A DNA stretch of 64,000 nt from the NCBI RefSeq assembly GCF_009689585.1, contig NZ_AP018694.1, forward strand, positions 682,001-746,000. Reading direction: 5' to 3'. The stretch is from Aquipluma nitroreducens (GTDB taxonomy: Bacteria > Bacteroidota > Bacteroidia > Bacteroidales > Prolixibacteraceae). The notes under the pieces were generated by a model. That model did not search any database. It was not told the origin of the DNA and worked only from the letters and a program-made list of their open reading frames with translations. Shown in pieces: positions 8,595 to 17,083 of this stretch; the stretch's first letter is position 1; each line of letters begins with the position of its first letter. The position numbers were made by a program, and so were the translations under genes.

Positions 8595-8601
8595 ATGATG
8601 A

Positions 8602-8677
8602 TTCGACCCCGACGGGGTCGCAGGATTATAGATGGAATGTAGTTTTCTACCAATATACGACCCCAGATAGGGTCGAA
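8602..8677. repeat. Dyad repeat element between argG and argC
   Basis: TTCGACCCCGACGGGGTCG (8602-8620) at the left and CGACCCCAGATAGGGTCGAA (8658-8677) at the right are each hairpins, and are also inverted copies of each other. They bracket a 37-base AT-rich centre. This is the design of a REP/BIME-like or miniature mobile repeat rather than a simple terminator. It fills nearly the whole 100-base gap. Confidence 0.65.
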
Positions 8678-8694
8678 CAACACAATAAATTGAA

Positions 8695-9663
8695 ATGATC
8701 AAAGTAGGAATAATAGGTGGCGCCGGATATACAGCCGGTGAATTGATCAGGATTTTGCTGAACCATCCGCAGGCTGAGTTGACTTTTGTTCAAAGCGGCA
8801 GCAATGGAGGCAATTTACTGTCAGACGTTCATACCGATTTGCTGGGTGACACCGACATTAAATTTGTAGCCGAAGCAGATTTCTCACTGATCGACGTGGC
8901 TTTTTTCTGCATGGGGCATGGAAAATCGAAGGAATTTCTCCAGAAAAATACAATTCCTGAAAATGTAAAAATCATCGATTTGAGCCACGATTTCAGGTTA
9001 AAGCGCGAAGGAAACGAATTCGTTTATGGTTTGCCTGAATTGAACCGCGAATTAATCCGGAAGTCGAACCGCATTGCTAACCCGGGATGTTTTGCGACCG
9101 GAATTCAACTGGCCGTTCTGCCTTTGGCTGCCGCTGGTTTAATTAAAGATGAACTGCATGTCAATGCCATTACTGGTTCAACCGGAGCAGGACAAGCACC
9201 AAGCCAAACCTCGCATTTCAGTTGGAGAAACAACAATGTATCGGTTTATAAAGCGTTCGAGCATCAGCATTTGGGCGAAATTGGCCAAAGTTTCAAACAA
9301 CTTCAGCCAAACTTCAATTTTGATATCAATTTCATTCCCGTCCGGGGAAATCATACCCGAGGCATCTTTGCCTCTGTTTACACCAAATTTGACGGTTCTT
9401 TAGAAGAAGCCGTCAAGCTATATCAGGATTATTATGCGTCACATCCGTTTGTATTTGTGAGCCAGACCAATCCCGATTTAAAACAAGTGGTAAACACCAA
9501 CAAAGCGATAGTTTACCTCGAAAAACATGGCAATAAACTGATGATCCTTTCGGTAACCGATAATCTGCTGAAAGGTGCCTCCGGACAGGCCGTTCAGAAT
9601 ATGAACCTGATTTTTGGCCTCGAAGAAACGCTAGGCTTAAATTTGAAAGCGGTGGCATTTTAA
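8695..9663 (+). CDS. argC: N-acyl-gamma-glutamyl-phosphate reductase
   Basis: Reduces N-acylglutamyl phosphate to the semialdehyde with NADPH; given the pathway variant here the acyl group is probably succinyl. 322 residues. The NADP-binding Rossmann start is KVGIIGGAGYTAGELIRILL. The catalytic Cys is in NPGCFATGIQLAVLPL at about residues 130-145. The active-site His segment is FIPVRGNHTRGIFASVYT, and the C-terminal GASGQAVQNMNLIFG signature is present. It follows argG and precedes argD with only repeat-type spacers between them. Confidence 0.96.
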   Translation: MIKVGIIGGAGYTAGELIRILLNHPQAELTFVQSGSNGGNLLSDVHTDLLGDTDIKFVAEADFSLIDVAFFCMGHGKSKEFLQKNTIPENVKIIDLSHDFRLKREGNEFVYGLPELNRELIRKSNRIANPGCFATGIQLAVLPLAAAGLIKDELHVNAITGSTGAGQAPSQTSHFSWRNNNVSVYKAFEHQHLGEIGQSFKQLQPNFNFDINFIPVRGNHTRGIFASVYTKFDGSLEEAVKLYQDYYASHPFVFVSQTNPDLKQVVNTNKAIVYLEKHGNKLMILSVTDNLLKGASGQAVQNMNLIFGLEETLGLNLKAVAF

Positions 9664-9670
9664 AATAATT

Positions 9671-9754
9671 GTTACGGGTTACGGGTTGCGGGTTACGAGT
9701 TAAACCCCAACACGAAACTCGTAACACGAAACTCGTAACACGAAACTCGTAACA
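9671..9754. repeat. Complementary short-word tandem repeats between argC and argD
   Basis: The left part is a 7-bp period (GTTACGG, GTTACGG, GTTGCGG, GTTACGA; 9671-9698). The right part has three exact 14-mers AACACGAAACTCGT (9709-9722, 9723-9736, 9737-9750). GTTACGAGTT on the left is the reverse complement of AACTCGTAAC on the right, so the transcript can fold into alternative hairpins just before argD. Confidence 0.8.
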
Positions 9755-9762
9755 TTTTTATT

Positions 9763-10887
9763 ATGAATTTATTCGACGTATATCCATTACAAGATATCAC
9801 TCCCGTTAAAGGAGAAGGTTGTTACATGTCGGACGAAAACGGTATTAAATACCTTGATTTATACGGCGGTCATGCTGTAATTTCGGTAGGACATTCGCAT
9901 CCACATTACATCAAAAGACTGACCAACCAATTAAACCAAATTGGTTTTTATTCCAATTCGGTGCAGGTTCCTCAGCAAAAAGAGCTGGCCGAAAAGCTTG
10001 GACAAGTTTCTGGCTATCCCGATTACCAGCTTTTTCTGGTCAATTCAGGAGCCGAAGCCAACGAAAATGCGCTGAAACTGGCGTCTTTTGTGACAGGCCG
10101 CAAAAAGATAGTGAGCTTCAAAAAAGGGTTCCACGGGCGCACTTCGGCCGCTGTGGCTGTAACCGACAATCCTAAACTGGTAGCTCCGATCAACGAAACA
10201 TCCAACGCCGTTATTATTCCATTCAATAACCTGGAATTACTGGAAGAACAGCTAAAAACCAATGAAATTGCCGGTGTAATTATAGAAGGTATTCAGGGAA
10301 TTGGTGGAATTCACGTTCCTGCTGAAGGCTTTTTGGTTCAGGCCGAGAAACTGTGCAAACAATACGGAGCATTGCTGATTTTGGACGAAATACAATCGGG
10401 ATACGGACGCAGTGGAAAATTCTTCGCGCACCAGTACACCACAGTAAAACCTGATTTAATTACTGTAGCCAAAGGAATGGGCAACGGATTTCCGGTAGGT
10501 GGTCTGTTGATTGCTCCTGAAATCAAACCTTGGTACGGTATGTTGGGAACCACTTTCGGCGGAAATTACCTGGCCTGTGCTGCAAGTCTGGCTGTTCTGG
10601 AAATAATGGAGAACGAAAAGCTGGTCGAAAATGCCGCAGAAGTTGGTGAATATCTGATCAATAAACTTAAATCCTTTTCAGGAATTAAGGAAGTTCGGGG
10701 ACTTGGGTTGATGATTGGGCTCGAATTTGATCAACAAATTAATGACATTCGTCATGTTTTATTAAAAAAACATCATATTTTTACCGGCGTAAGTGGAGCA
10801 AATACAATAAGACTACTTTCACCGCTAACTTTGACCAAGGAACAAGCCAATGTCTTCCTTGAAGCATTGACTGAAACGCTTGGATAA
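9763..10887 (+). CDS. argD: Acetyl/succinylornithine aminotransferase
   Basis: PLP enzyme that converts N-acylglutamate semialdehyde plus glutamate to N-acylornithine. 374 residues, a little shorter than the ~400 typical outside this phylum. Class III aminotransferase signatures: FLVNSGAEANENALKLA (phosphate-binding), KKGFHGRTSAAVAVT, LLILDEIQSGYGRSGKFFAH (Asp to the PLP nitrogen) and LITVAKGMGNGFPVGG containing the Schiff-base Lys at about residue 238. TTFGGNYLACAASLAVLE closes the site. It lies between argC and proC and overlaps neither. Confidence 0.95.
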   Translation: MNLFDVYPLQDITPVKGEGCYMSDENGIKYLDLYGGHAVISVGHSHPHYIKRLTNQLNQIGFYSNSVQVPQQKELAEKLGQVSGYPDYQLFLVNSGAEANENALKLASFVTGRKKIVSFKKGFHGRTSAAVAVTDNPKLVAPINETSNAVIIPFNNLELLEEQLKTNEIAGVIIEGIQGIGGIHVPAEGFLVQAEKLCKQYGALLILDEIQSGYGRSGKFFAHQYTTVKPDLITVAKGMGNGFPVGGLLIAPEIKPWYGMLGTTFGGNYLACAASLAVLEIMENEKLVENAAEVGEYLINKLKSFSGIKEVRGLGLMIGLEFDQQINDIRHVLLKKHHIFTGVSGANTIRLLSPLTLTKEQANVFLEALTETLG

Positions 10888-10901
10888 CTAAATTTTATAA
10901 A

Positions 10902-11699
10902 ATGATTGACCAGAAAATTACGATTATAGGTGGAGGAAATTTAGGTGGGGCAATTGCGTTCGGTTTAATTAAATCGAAACAAATTCAGCCTTCAGCAATT
11001 ACAGTCACCCGTCGTCGGTTAAATCTGCTTGAAAAACTTCAGGAGCAAGGCGTAAAAATTACCAACGACAATGTTGAAGCCTCAAAAAATGCAGATATTA
11101 TTATTCTTGCTATCAAGCCGTATCAGGTTCTTGAAATCATTCAGGAAATTAAACCTGTTCTAAATTCGAATCAAATTCTCATTTCTCTCGTAGCAGGAGT
11201 TGGGCTCCAGAAATTGGAAGAAGTTGCGGGTTCTGATGTTCAGATTTTCAGGGCAATGCCAAACACAGCTATTGCCATTCAGGAATCGATGACCTTGATT
11301 TCAACCAATGTAAAATCGGAAGAATTACGTAATTTGGTTTTGCACATTTTTAACCAGCTTGGTCAAACAACAATAATAACTGAAGATTTGATGGCTGCGG
11401 CAACAGTTCTGGCATCGTGCGGAATTGCTTTTGCACTTCGCTACATGCGGGCTGCCATGCAGGGCGGTATCGAAATCGGGTTCGGCGCTGAAATGGCTCA
11501 GTTTATTACAGCTCAAACAGTAAAAGGTGCAACTGGATTAATCCTTGATTCGGGCCGTCATCCGGAGCAGGAAATCGATAAAGTGACCACCCCTCGCGGA
11601 ATCACCATTACCGGGCTGAATGAGATGGAACACAAAGGCTTTAGTTCATCGCTGATTCAAGGGTTAATTGCCTCTTTCAACAAAATTGAAAAAGGCTAA
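10902..11699 (+). CDS. proC: Pyrroline-5-carboxylate reductase
   Basis: Last step of proline synthesis (P5C + NAD(P)H to proline). 265 residues, normal size. N-terminal dinucleotide fold ITIIGGGNLGGAIAFGLIKS. The family's C-terminal signature (ATGLILDSGRHPEQ, then VTTPRGITITGLNEME) is near residues 210-235. It follows argD by 14 bases and so belongs to the same transcript. The next gene, proB, begins within about 10 bases of its stop, or overlaps it if a more upstream start is used. Arginine and proline synthesis share glutamate as precursor, which explains the mixing of the two gene sets. Confidence 0.96.
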   Translation: MIDQKITIIGGGNLGGAIAFGLIKSKQIQPSAITVTRRRLNLLEKLQEQGVKITNDNVEASKNADIIILAIKPYQVLEIIQEIKPVLNSNQILISLVAGVGLQKLEEVAGSDVQIFRAMPNTAIAIQESMTLISTNVKSEELRNLVLHIFNQLGQTTIITEDLMAAATVLASCGIAFALRYMRAAMQGGIEIGFGAEMAQFITAQTVKGATGLILDSGRHPEQEIDKVTTPRGITITGLNEMEHKGFSSSLIQGLIASFNKIEKG

Positions 11700-11709
11700 C
11701 AAAACTGTT

Positions 11710-12804
11710 TTGAAGACACTTTTACGCTATAAAAAAATAACTGTCAAAGTTGGCAGTAACGTTCTAACCAAGTCTGATGGAACATTGAATGATGCCAATA
11801 TTTCGCATTTGGTTGACCAGATTGCTTTTTTGCATCAGGAAGGTGTCGAAATTGTTCTGGTATCTTCCGGAGCAGTAGCAGCAGGTCGCGGCGAAATTGG
11901 CAATGGCCGAAAACTGGATACGGTTTCGGCGCGGCAATTGTGGTCGGCCGTTGGTCAGGTAAAAATGATCAATAAGTGGGCTGAGGCGTTCAACCAATAT
12001 GGTATTGTGTGCGCCCAGGTTCTAACCACCAAAGAAAATTTCAGTGATCGTGTTCATTATTTGAACATGAAAAACTGCATTTCGACCCTGATTGAAAACA
12101 AGGTTATTCCGATTGTGAACGAGAACGATACCATTTCGGTTACCGAACTGATGTTTACTGACAATGACGAACTTTCAGGATTAATTGCCTCAATGGAAGA
12201 TTCTGAAGCTTTGATTATACTGAGCAACATTGACGGAATTTACGATGGTTCGCCCGAATTACCTGAATCGAAAGTAATTCGCGAGGTTACCTCAAAAAGC
12301 AAACCGTTGAACGAGGCCATTTCAACCAGCAAATCGAGTTTCGGTCGTGGAGGAATGTTGACCAAATATCACATTGCAAAAAAAGTGGCAAAAGGTGGCA
12401 TTAACGTTCACATTGGCAACGGAATGAAAGAGAATACGCTCCTGAAGATTATGAATCCAATGGAGGATTTTGTTCACACTTCGTTCTTGTCTGAAATAAA
12501 GAAATCATCGAATGTAAAAAAATGGATTTCATATTCAGAGAGTTTTGCCAAAGGTGAATTAGTTGTGAATCAAGGAGCAAGCAACGCGCTTCTTTCGAGC
12601 CAGGCCACCAGTCTGTTACCTGTTGGAGTTGTTTCAATTGAAGGCACATTTGAAAAAGGTGATTTGGTGAAAATTAAAGATGAAGATGGAAAGCTGATCG
12701 GAATTGGCAAATCAGAGTACAATTCGGAGAAAGCTGAAAAATTCAAAGGCAATAAAAACAAAAAAGCAGTGGTCCATTATGACTATTTGTACATTATGGA
12801 ATAA
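11710..12804 (+). CDS. proB: Glutamate 5-kinase with C-terminal PUA domain
   Basis: Phosphorylates glutamate for proline synthesis. An amino-acid-kinase domain (ITVKVGSNVLTKSDGTLN; VEIVLVSSGAVAAGRGEIG; FTDNDELSGLIASMEDSEAL; GRGGMLTKYHIAKK) is followed by a PUA domain over the last ~85 residues (GELVVNQGASNALLS to YLYIME), as in E. coli ProB. No ATG is available near the N-terminus. The frame is open upstream to a TTG at 11668, inside proC. I prefer the TTG at 11710, which gives MKTLLRYKKITVKVG and a normal-length N-terminus; AAAAAGG lies about 13 bases before it. The start is therefore uncertain by up to 14 codons. Confidence 0.92.
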   Translation: MKTLLRYKKITVKVGSNVLTKSDGTLNDANISHLVDQIAFLHQEGVEIVLVSSGAVAAGRGEIGNGRKLDTVSARQLWSAVGQVKMINKWAEAFNQYGIVCAQVLTTKENFSDRVHYLNMKNCISTLIENKVIPIVNENDTISVTELMFTDNDELSGLIASMEDSEALIILSNIDGIYDGSPELPESKVIREVTSKSKPLNEAISTSKSSFGRGGMLTKYHIAKKVAKGGINVHIGNGMKENTLLKIMNPMEDFVHTSFLSEIKKSSNVKKWISYSESFAKGELVVNQGASNALLSSQATSLLPVGVVSIEGTFEKGDLVKIKDEDGKLIGIGKSEYNSEKAEKFKGNKNKKAVVHYDYLYIME

Positions 12805-13034
12805 TAAAAATATCGACTCAGGATTTGTGTACTGATACCCTTTTCATAGACCCCTTAATTAATGCCTTAATGGCAAACGATTCCTGAGTTATATTCCCTC
12901 TTCCTCCCCTCCAGGAAGGGGGATTTTTACCTCTGGGAACGATTTTAATGAAACGAAAACTCACTCCACACCAAACGATTGGACTTCAGAGTATCGAAGA
13001 TGTGACGAGGTGAGTCTGTAATAGAAAACTAACG
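12805..13034. other. 230-base gap between proB and proA with inverted repeats
   Basis: ACTCAGGA (12816-12823) is matched by TCCTGAGT (12882-12889) around a 58-base loop containing GCCTTAATGGC. A C/G-rich CCCTCC...GGAAGGGGG hairpin follows at about 12895-12930. No ORF or convincing promoter was recognised. It could be a structured leader or just repeat debris. Confidence 0.35.
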
Positions 13035-14285
13035 ATGAACGTAAAAGAACAACTCACTCTGGTTGTAAAAGCCAGTCGAAAACTGAACTTAGTTTCAGAA
13101 GAGAAAATAAATAAGGTTTTACTGGATGTGGCTGAAGCTGCAATTCAAAACACGGCACTCATTCTGCAAGAAAATGCAAAAGATCTGAACAGAATGGATC
13201 CAACCGATCCGAAGTATGACCGATTGATGTTAACTGCCGACCGAATCAAAGGAATTGCATCAGACATCAACAATGTAGCCACACTCCCCTCACCTCTTGG
13301 CCGTATTTTAAGCAAAACAACTCGTCCAAACGGACTTCAAATCACAAAAACAAGTGTGCCATTTGGTGTAATCGGCATCATTTTCGAAGCTCGTCCGAAT
13401 GTAACTTTCGATGTATTTTCGTTATGCCTGAAATCAGGAAATGCTTGCGTTCTAAAGGGAGGAAGCGATGCCAATGATTCGAATGTGGCCATTGTAAAAG
13501 TCATTCACGAAGTACTCCGGAAACACGATTTGGATGAAAACAGTCTCGCATTACTTCCAATCGACCGCGAATCAACAGCCGAACTTTTACATGCTCACGG
13601 ATTAGTCGACCTGATTATTCCGCGTGGTTCGCAAAGCCTGATCAATTTTGTACGCGAAAATTCATCGATTCCGGTAATTGAAACTGGCGCAGGGATTTGC
13701 CATACTTATTTTGATGAATCGGGCGATATTGCTAAGGGCAAAGAGATTGTTTACAATGCAAAAACACGCCGTCCGGGCGTTTGCAATTCACTCGATTGCC
13801 TAGTCGTTCATGAAAACCGGTTGAATGATTTACCATTGCTAACTGAGCTTCTTCCACAAAGCAATGTAATTATTTATGCTGATGAGAAAGCGTTTACTGC
13901 TTTAGATGGCAAATACCCTTCTGAACTATTGGAACATGCTACAGAAGAGTCGTTTGGAACAGAATTTCTGGATTACAAAATGGCGGTAAAAACAGTTGCT
14001 GATCTGGACGAAGCATTGGATCACATTGCAACATTTAGCTCCAAACATTCTGAAGCTATTGTTTCTGAAGATCAGGAAACATTGGAGATATTCCGGAAAT
14101 CGGTCGATGCCGCAGCCGTCTATTGCAATGTTTCAACAGCTTTTACTGATGGCGCCCAGTTTGGATTGGGTGCCGAGATAGGCATTTCAACTCAAAAACT
14201 CCATGCACGCGGACCAATGGCGCTTGAAGAGCTGACCAGCTACAAATGGATCGTCGATGGGGACGGTCAGATCAGGCCGAAATAA
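13035..14285 (+). CDS. proA: Glutamate-5-semialdehyde dehydrogenase (gamma-glutamyl phosphate reductase)
   Basis: Reduces gamma-glutamyl phosphate to glutamate semialdehyde with NADPH. 416 residues, the usual ProA size, in the aldehyde-dehydrogenase superfamily. Signature stretches are [20 protein letters not shown] at residues ~113-132, [24 protein letters not shown] and the catalytic-Cys segment [16 protein letters not shown] near 250. The C-terminal [20 protein letters not shown] is the family signature. ATG at 13035. It lies downstream of proB and completes the proline set proC-proB-proA inside the arginine cluster. Confidence 0.96.
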   Translation: MNVKEQLTLVVKASRKLNLVSEEKINKVLLDVAEAAIQNTALILQENAKDLNRMDPTDPKYDRLMLTADRIKGIASDINNVATLPSPLGRILSKTTRPNGLQITKTSVPFGVIGIIFEARPNVTFDVFSLCLKSGNACVLKGGSDANDSNVAIVKVIHEVLRKHDLDENSLALLPIDRESTAELLHAHGLVDLIIPRGSQSLINFVRENSSIPVIETGAGICHTYFDESGDIAKGKEIVYNAKTRRPGVCNSLDCLVVHENRLNDLPLLTELLPQSNVIIYADEKAFTALDGKYPSELLEHATEESFGTEFLDYKMAVKTVADLDEALDHIATFSSKHSEAIVSEDQETLEIFRKSVDAAAVYCNVSTAFTDGAQFGLGAEIGISTQKLHARGPMALEELTSYKWIVDGDGQIRPK

Positions 14286-14471
14286 GATCAGAAAAAAGTC
14301 ATTAGTCAATAGAAAAGACGATTGCTTGTCTGCTAATAATAACTCCAGAGGAGTGAAATATTTATAGAAAAAAAATAAAGAAGAAAAATCGTCCATGAGG
14401 CTAAGTTGTAAAAAGCAATAGCCTTCTTTCGGACGAAACTAGGTTCATCCTCTAAAATGAATAAAAAATCC

Positions 14472-14501
14472 TTTTCAGAATTGAAAATTGCAGTATCTTT
14501 A
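14472..14501 (+). promoter_or_regulatory. Possible promoter before the succinylornithine carbamoyltransferase gene
   Basis: The 281-base gap after proA contains TATCTTTA (14494-14501), one base off the Bacteroidota -7 element TAnnTTTG, with TTTT at 14472-14475 at about the right -33 distance. A degenerate ARG-like half site (TGAATAAAAAATCC, 14458-14471) sits immediately upstream. These are weak matches. The gap size makes an internal promoter reasonable. Confidence 0.3.
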
Positions 14502-14566
14502 TCCAATAACACATATCAGAATAAAGCACTAAAGCACAATAAATTAAGCCAATAAATCAACACATA

Positions 14567-15517
14567 ATGAGACATTTTACATCAGTCCACGATCTCGAAA
14601 ATCTGGATGAAGCTTTAAAGCTTGCATTTGAACTTAAAAAATCACCATACAAATATCAGGATCTGGGTAAAAACAAAACGCTTTTGCTCGTTTTTTTCAA
14701 CTCAAGTCTTCGCACGCGTTTAAGCACACAAAAAGCCGGATTAAACCTGGGAATGAACGTGATTGTTTTCGACATTAACGAAGGAGGTTGGAAACTGGAA
14801 ACTGAACTGGGCGTGATTATGGATGGAGATAAACCCGAACATATCCGTGAAGCTGTTCCCGTTATTGGCCGCTATTGCGATATTATCGGTGTACGCTCGT
14901 TCGCCAAATTCGAAAATAAAGAAGATGATTACGAAGAAAAAATAATTCAGCAATTTGTTGATTATTCAGGAGTTCCGGTTGTAAGCATGGAAGCTGCAAC
15001 GCGCCATCCGCTTCAATCGTTTGCCGACCATTTAACCATCGAAGAATTCAAAACAAAAGAGCGCCCAAAAGTGGTTTTAAGCTGGGCTCCGCATCCACGG
15101 GCTTTGCCTCAGGCAGTTCCGAACTCATTTGTGGAGTGGATTCGCCAGACTGATTACGAATTGGTGGTTACACATCCGGAAGGCTACGAGCTTGCACCTG
15201 AATTTATGGGCGACCTGAAACCTGAATACGACCAAATGAAAGCATTTCAAGATGCCGATTTTATCTATGCCAAAAACTGGGCTGCATATGGTGAATACGG
15301 ACAGATTCTGTCGAAAGACCGTTCCTGGACCGTTTCAGAACGCCAAATGGCCGTGACCAATAATGCCAAATTTATGCATTGTTTACCGGTTCGCCGCAAC
15401 ATGATTGTTACCGACGAGGTAATTGACGGTCCAAATTCAATTGTCATTCAGGAAGCTGAAAACCGTTTATTCTCGGCACAGGCTGTGCTGAAGATGATTT
15501 TAGATGAAATAAAATAG
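14567..15517 (+). CDS. argF': N-succinylornithine carbamoyltransferase
   Basis: Transfers the carbamoyl group from carbamoyl phosphate to N-succinylornithine. 316 residues. The carbamoyl-phosphate motif is FFNSSLRTRLSTQKAG (SxRTR) at ~44-59. MEAATRHPLQSFADH and FMHCLPVRRNMIVTDEV are strongly like the Bacteroides fragilis enzyme. Residue 90 is Pro in MDGDKPEH. In the literature on this family, Pro at this place marks the succinylornithine enzyme while Glu marks the acetylornithine enzyme. The whole pathway here is thus inferred to use succinylated intermediates. It uses the product of carAB encoded nearby and is separated from argB by a repeat-filled gap. Confidence 0.93.
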   Translation: MRHFTSVHDLENLDEALKLAFELKKSPYKYQDLGKNKTLLLVFFNSSLRTRLSTQKAGLNLGMNVIVFDINEGGWKLETELGVIMDGDKPEHIREAVPVIGRYCDIIGVRSFAKFENKEDDYEEKIIQQFVDYSGVPVVSMEAATRHPLQSFADHLTIEEFKTKERPKVVLSWAPHPRALPQAVPNSFVEWIRQTDYELVVTHPEGYELAPEFMGDLKPEYDQMKAFQDADFIYAKNWAAYGEYGQILSKDRSWTVSERQMAVTNNAKFMHCLPVRRNMIVTDEVIDGPNSIVIQEAENRLFSAQAVLKMILDEIK

Positions 15518-15603
15518 TTCGGAGTGCCTAAAGTTCGGAGTGCCTAAAGTACTTAAGGCCGCTCTAACTCTAGGCACATTAGGCACTTAAAACTTTAGGC
15601 ACT
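15517..15603. repeat. Direct and inverted short repeats between argF' and argB
   Basis: Two exact 16-mers GTTCGGAGTGCCTAAA (15517-15532, 15533-15548) begin on the last base of the stop codon. AGTGCCTAAAGT (15539-15550) is perfectly inverted as ACTTTAGGCACT (15592-15603), and other TAGGCAC words lie between. The structure ends just before the argB start. Confidence 0.8.
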
Positions 15604-15608
15604 TATTT

Positions 15609-16388
15609 ATGGAAAGATTAACCATTGTAAAAGTTGGTGGGAAAGTAGTAGAAGAAAAAGAATCACTGGATTTGTTGCTGAATCAGTTTGCTCAAATCAG
15701 GGGAAAGCGGATTTTGGTACACGGTGGCGGAAGACTGGCTACCACACTTGCTGAAAAACTGGGAATTGAAACCCAAATGGTTGAAGGTCGCCGTATCACT
15801 GATGAAGCTACTCTTGAGGTTGTAACAATGGTTTACGCCGGATTGGTGAATAAAAATATAGTTGCAGGTTTGCAGGCCAGAGGATGTAATTCGATCGGAC
15901 TTACCGGCGCCGATCTGAATGTTATCCGGGCAAAAAAACGTCCGGTTAAAGACATTGATTATGGTTTTGTTGGTGATATTTTAGGTGTCAATACATCTGA
16001 ATTAAGGTTACTCCTGAACGAAGAGGTTGTGCCGGTTATGGCACCCATCACGCACGACTGTCACGGGCAATTACTAAATACAAATGCTGATACCATAGCT
16101 GCCGATCTCGCCATCGAATTATCTAATTACTTCACAGTAAATCTTTTTTATTGCTTCGAGAAGAAAGGAGTATTGCTTAATGCCGAAGACGAAAACTCGG
16201 TGATCTCAGAATTGAGTTTTGATCGTTTTAAACTGCTTCAGGAAGAAGGGGTGATTAAAGAAGGAATGATCCCGAAACTTGACAACGGATTTAATGCCAT
16301 GCGAAATGGAGTCAGTCAGGTTTTAATTACCAATCCTAATCTGATTTCGATGGCTCGGGGTACCCGGTTAAGCCTTAAAGAGGATTGA
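15609..16388 (+). CDS. argB: N-acetyl/succinyl-glutamate kinase
   Basis: Phosphorylates N-acylglutamate, the second step of the arginine pathway. 259 residues. Amino-acid-kinase fold: the ATP-binding Lys/Gly segment TIVKVGGKVVEE, the acylglutamate-binding loop LVHGGGRLATTLAEKLG, EGRRITDEATLEVV, NTNADTIAADLAIEL near 160-175 and the Lys of GMIPKLDNGFNAM. It is likely a succinylglutamate kinase, given the P90-type transcarbamylase just upstream. It is the last gene of the rightward arginine run and is followed by a strong terminator 22 bases past the stop. Confidence 0.95.
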   Translation: MERLTIVKVGGKVVEEKESLDLLLNQFAQIRGKRILVHGGGRLATTLAEKLGIETQMVEGRRITDEATLEVVTMVYAGLVNKNIVAGLQARGCNSIGLTGADLNVIRAKKRPVKDIDYGFVGDILGVNTSELRLLLNEEVVPVMAPITHDCHGQLLNTNADTIAADLAIELSNYFTVNLFYCFEKKGVLLNAEDENSVISELSFDRFKLLQEEGVIKEGMIPKLDNGFNAMRNGVSQVLITNPNLISMARGTRLSLKED

Positions 16389-16410
16389 AAAAAAAATTGA
16401 AGAGAATAGA

Positions 16411-16442
16411 ATCCGACCCTGTTTAGTGTCGGATTTTTTTTT
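16411..16442 (+). terminator. Rho-independent terminator after argB
   Basis: ATCCGAC / GTCGGAT stem (16411-16417, 16428-16434) followed by nine T. It closes the argR-to-argB run. Confidence 0.9.
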
Positions 16443-16926
16443 GCGTGCATTCGCTTCCTTCATCAAGAAAGCGGCTAAATCATTGAAAAACACACTCGAA
16501 ATATTTATGATCGCAACTGGAAACGAGTCAGTAAAATTCATAACCTTTTCTGCTTATTTTCGTTTATACAGTTACAATTCAATCAATAAATCATTTGGAT
16601 TTTGAAGGTAAATATTTTATTAATCAGGCTATTATATTTTGACAATTCGTAAATTCAGGTTATTTTGAAATACATTTTAAAACGCAATTTAGTGGTGATT
16701 GGATTTTAGTGTGGATTGATTGTGTAGATTAGGAGAGCCGTTTCAAGTATTTGCTTGAAACGGTTTCTCCTTTTATACTGAATACTGTGCTTAACTCCTT
16801 TGCAAAAAAAAAATGCTTTACCAACCTAATTTTTGCCGTGTAACCGATCTGTTTTTGCTCATAAAATTATAGATTTGAAATGCAATTTTAAGTTCACTAC
16901 TGAATCATTAGGTACAATCTTTTACT
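16443..16926. other. 484-base gene-free stretch with an orphan terminator hairpin
   Basis: AT-rich, with no ORF I can support. It contains one strong hairpin: GGAGAGCCGTTTCAAG (16732-16747) pairs with CTTGAAACGGTTTCTCC (16754-16770) across a 6-nt loop, followed by TTTT. There is no gene upstream for it to terminate, so an unannotated small RNA between about 16560 and 16775 is possible, but no clear promoter was found. Confidence 0.4.
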
Positions 16927-17003
16927 CGGGGTGTAGCGCAGCTTGGTAGCGCGCGTCGTTCGGGACGACGAGGTCGTCGGTTCAAATCCGGCTACCCCGA
17001 CCA
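16927..17003 (+). tRNA. tRNA-Pro, anticodon CGG
   Basis: Full cloverleaf. The acceptor stem CGGGGTG pairs with TACCCCG. D-arm GCGC...GCGC. The anticodon stem CGTCG/CGACG carries the loop TTCGGGA (CGG, reads CCG). The T-arm has GGTTCAAATCC. Discriminator A and an encoded CCA end at 17003. It is a single-copy isolated tRNA followed by a terminator. Confidence 0.95.
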
Positions 17004-17018
17004 AATAAAAATCAAAAC

Positions 17019-17054
17019 AAAAACCTCTCAAATACATCGACTTGAGAGGTTTTT
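17019..17054. terminator. Bidirectional terminator after the tRNA and the GH105 gene
   Basis: AAAAACCTCTCAA (17019-17031) pairs with TTGAGAGGTTTTT (17042-17054). The A-run and T-run make it work in both directions, ending the rightward tRNA and the leftward gene at 17084. Confidence 0.8.
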
Positions 17055-17083
17055 ACTTTTCCGATAAATTATCTGGATTCGGA

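Noticed and set aside
11668-11709. proB start at the upstream TTG overlapping proC
   Set aside because: It adds 14 residues not typical of the family; the TTG at 11710 gives a normal N-terminus, although the point is not decided by sequence alone.
14458-14492. ARG-box-like pair before the succinylornithine carbamoyltransferase gene
   Set aside because: Only half sites match (TGAAT at one end, TTGCA 21 bp further); too degenerate to call an operator.
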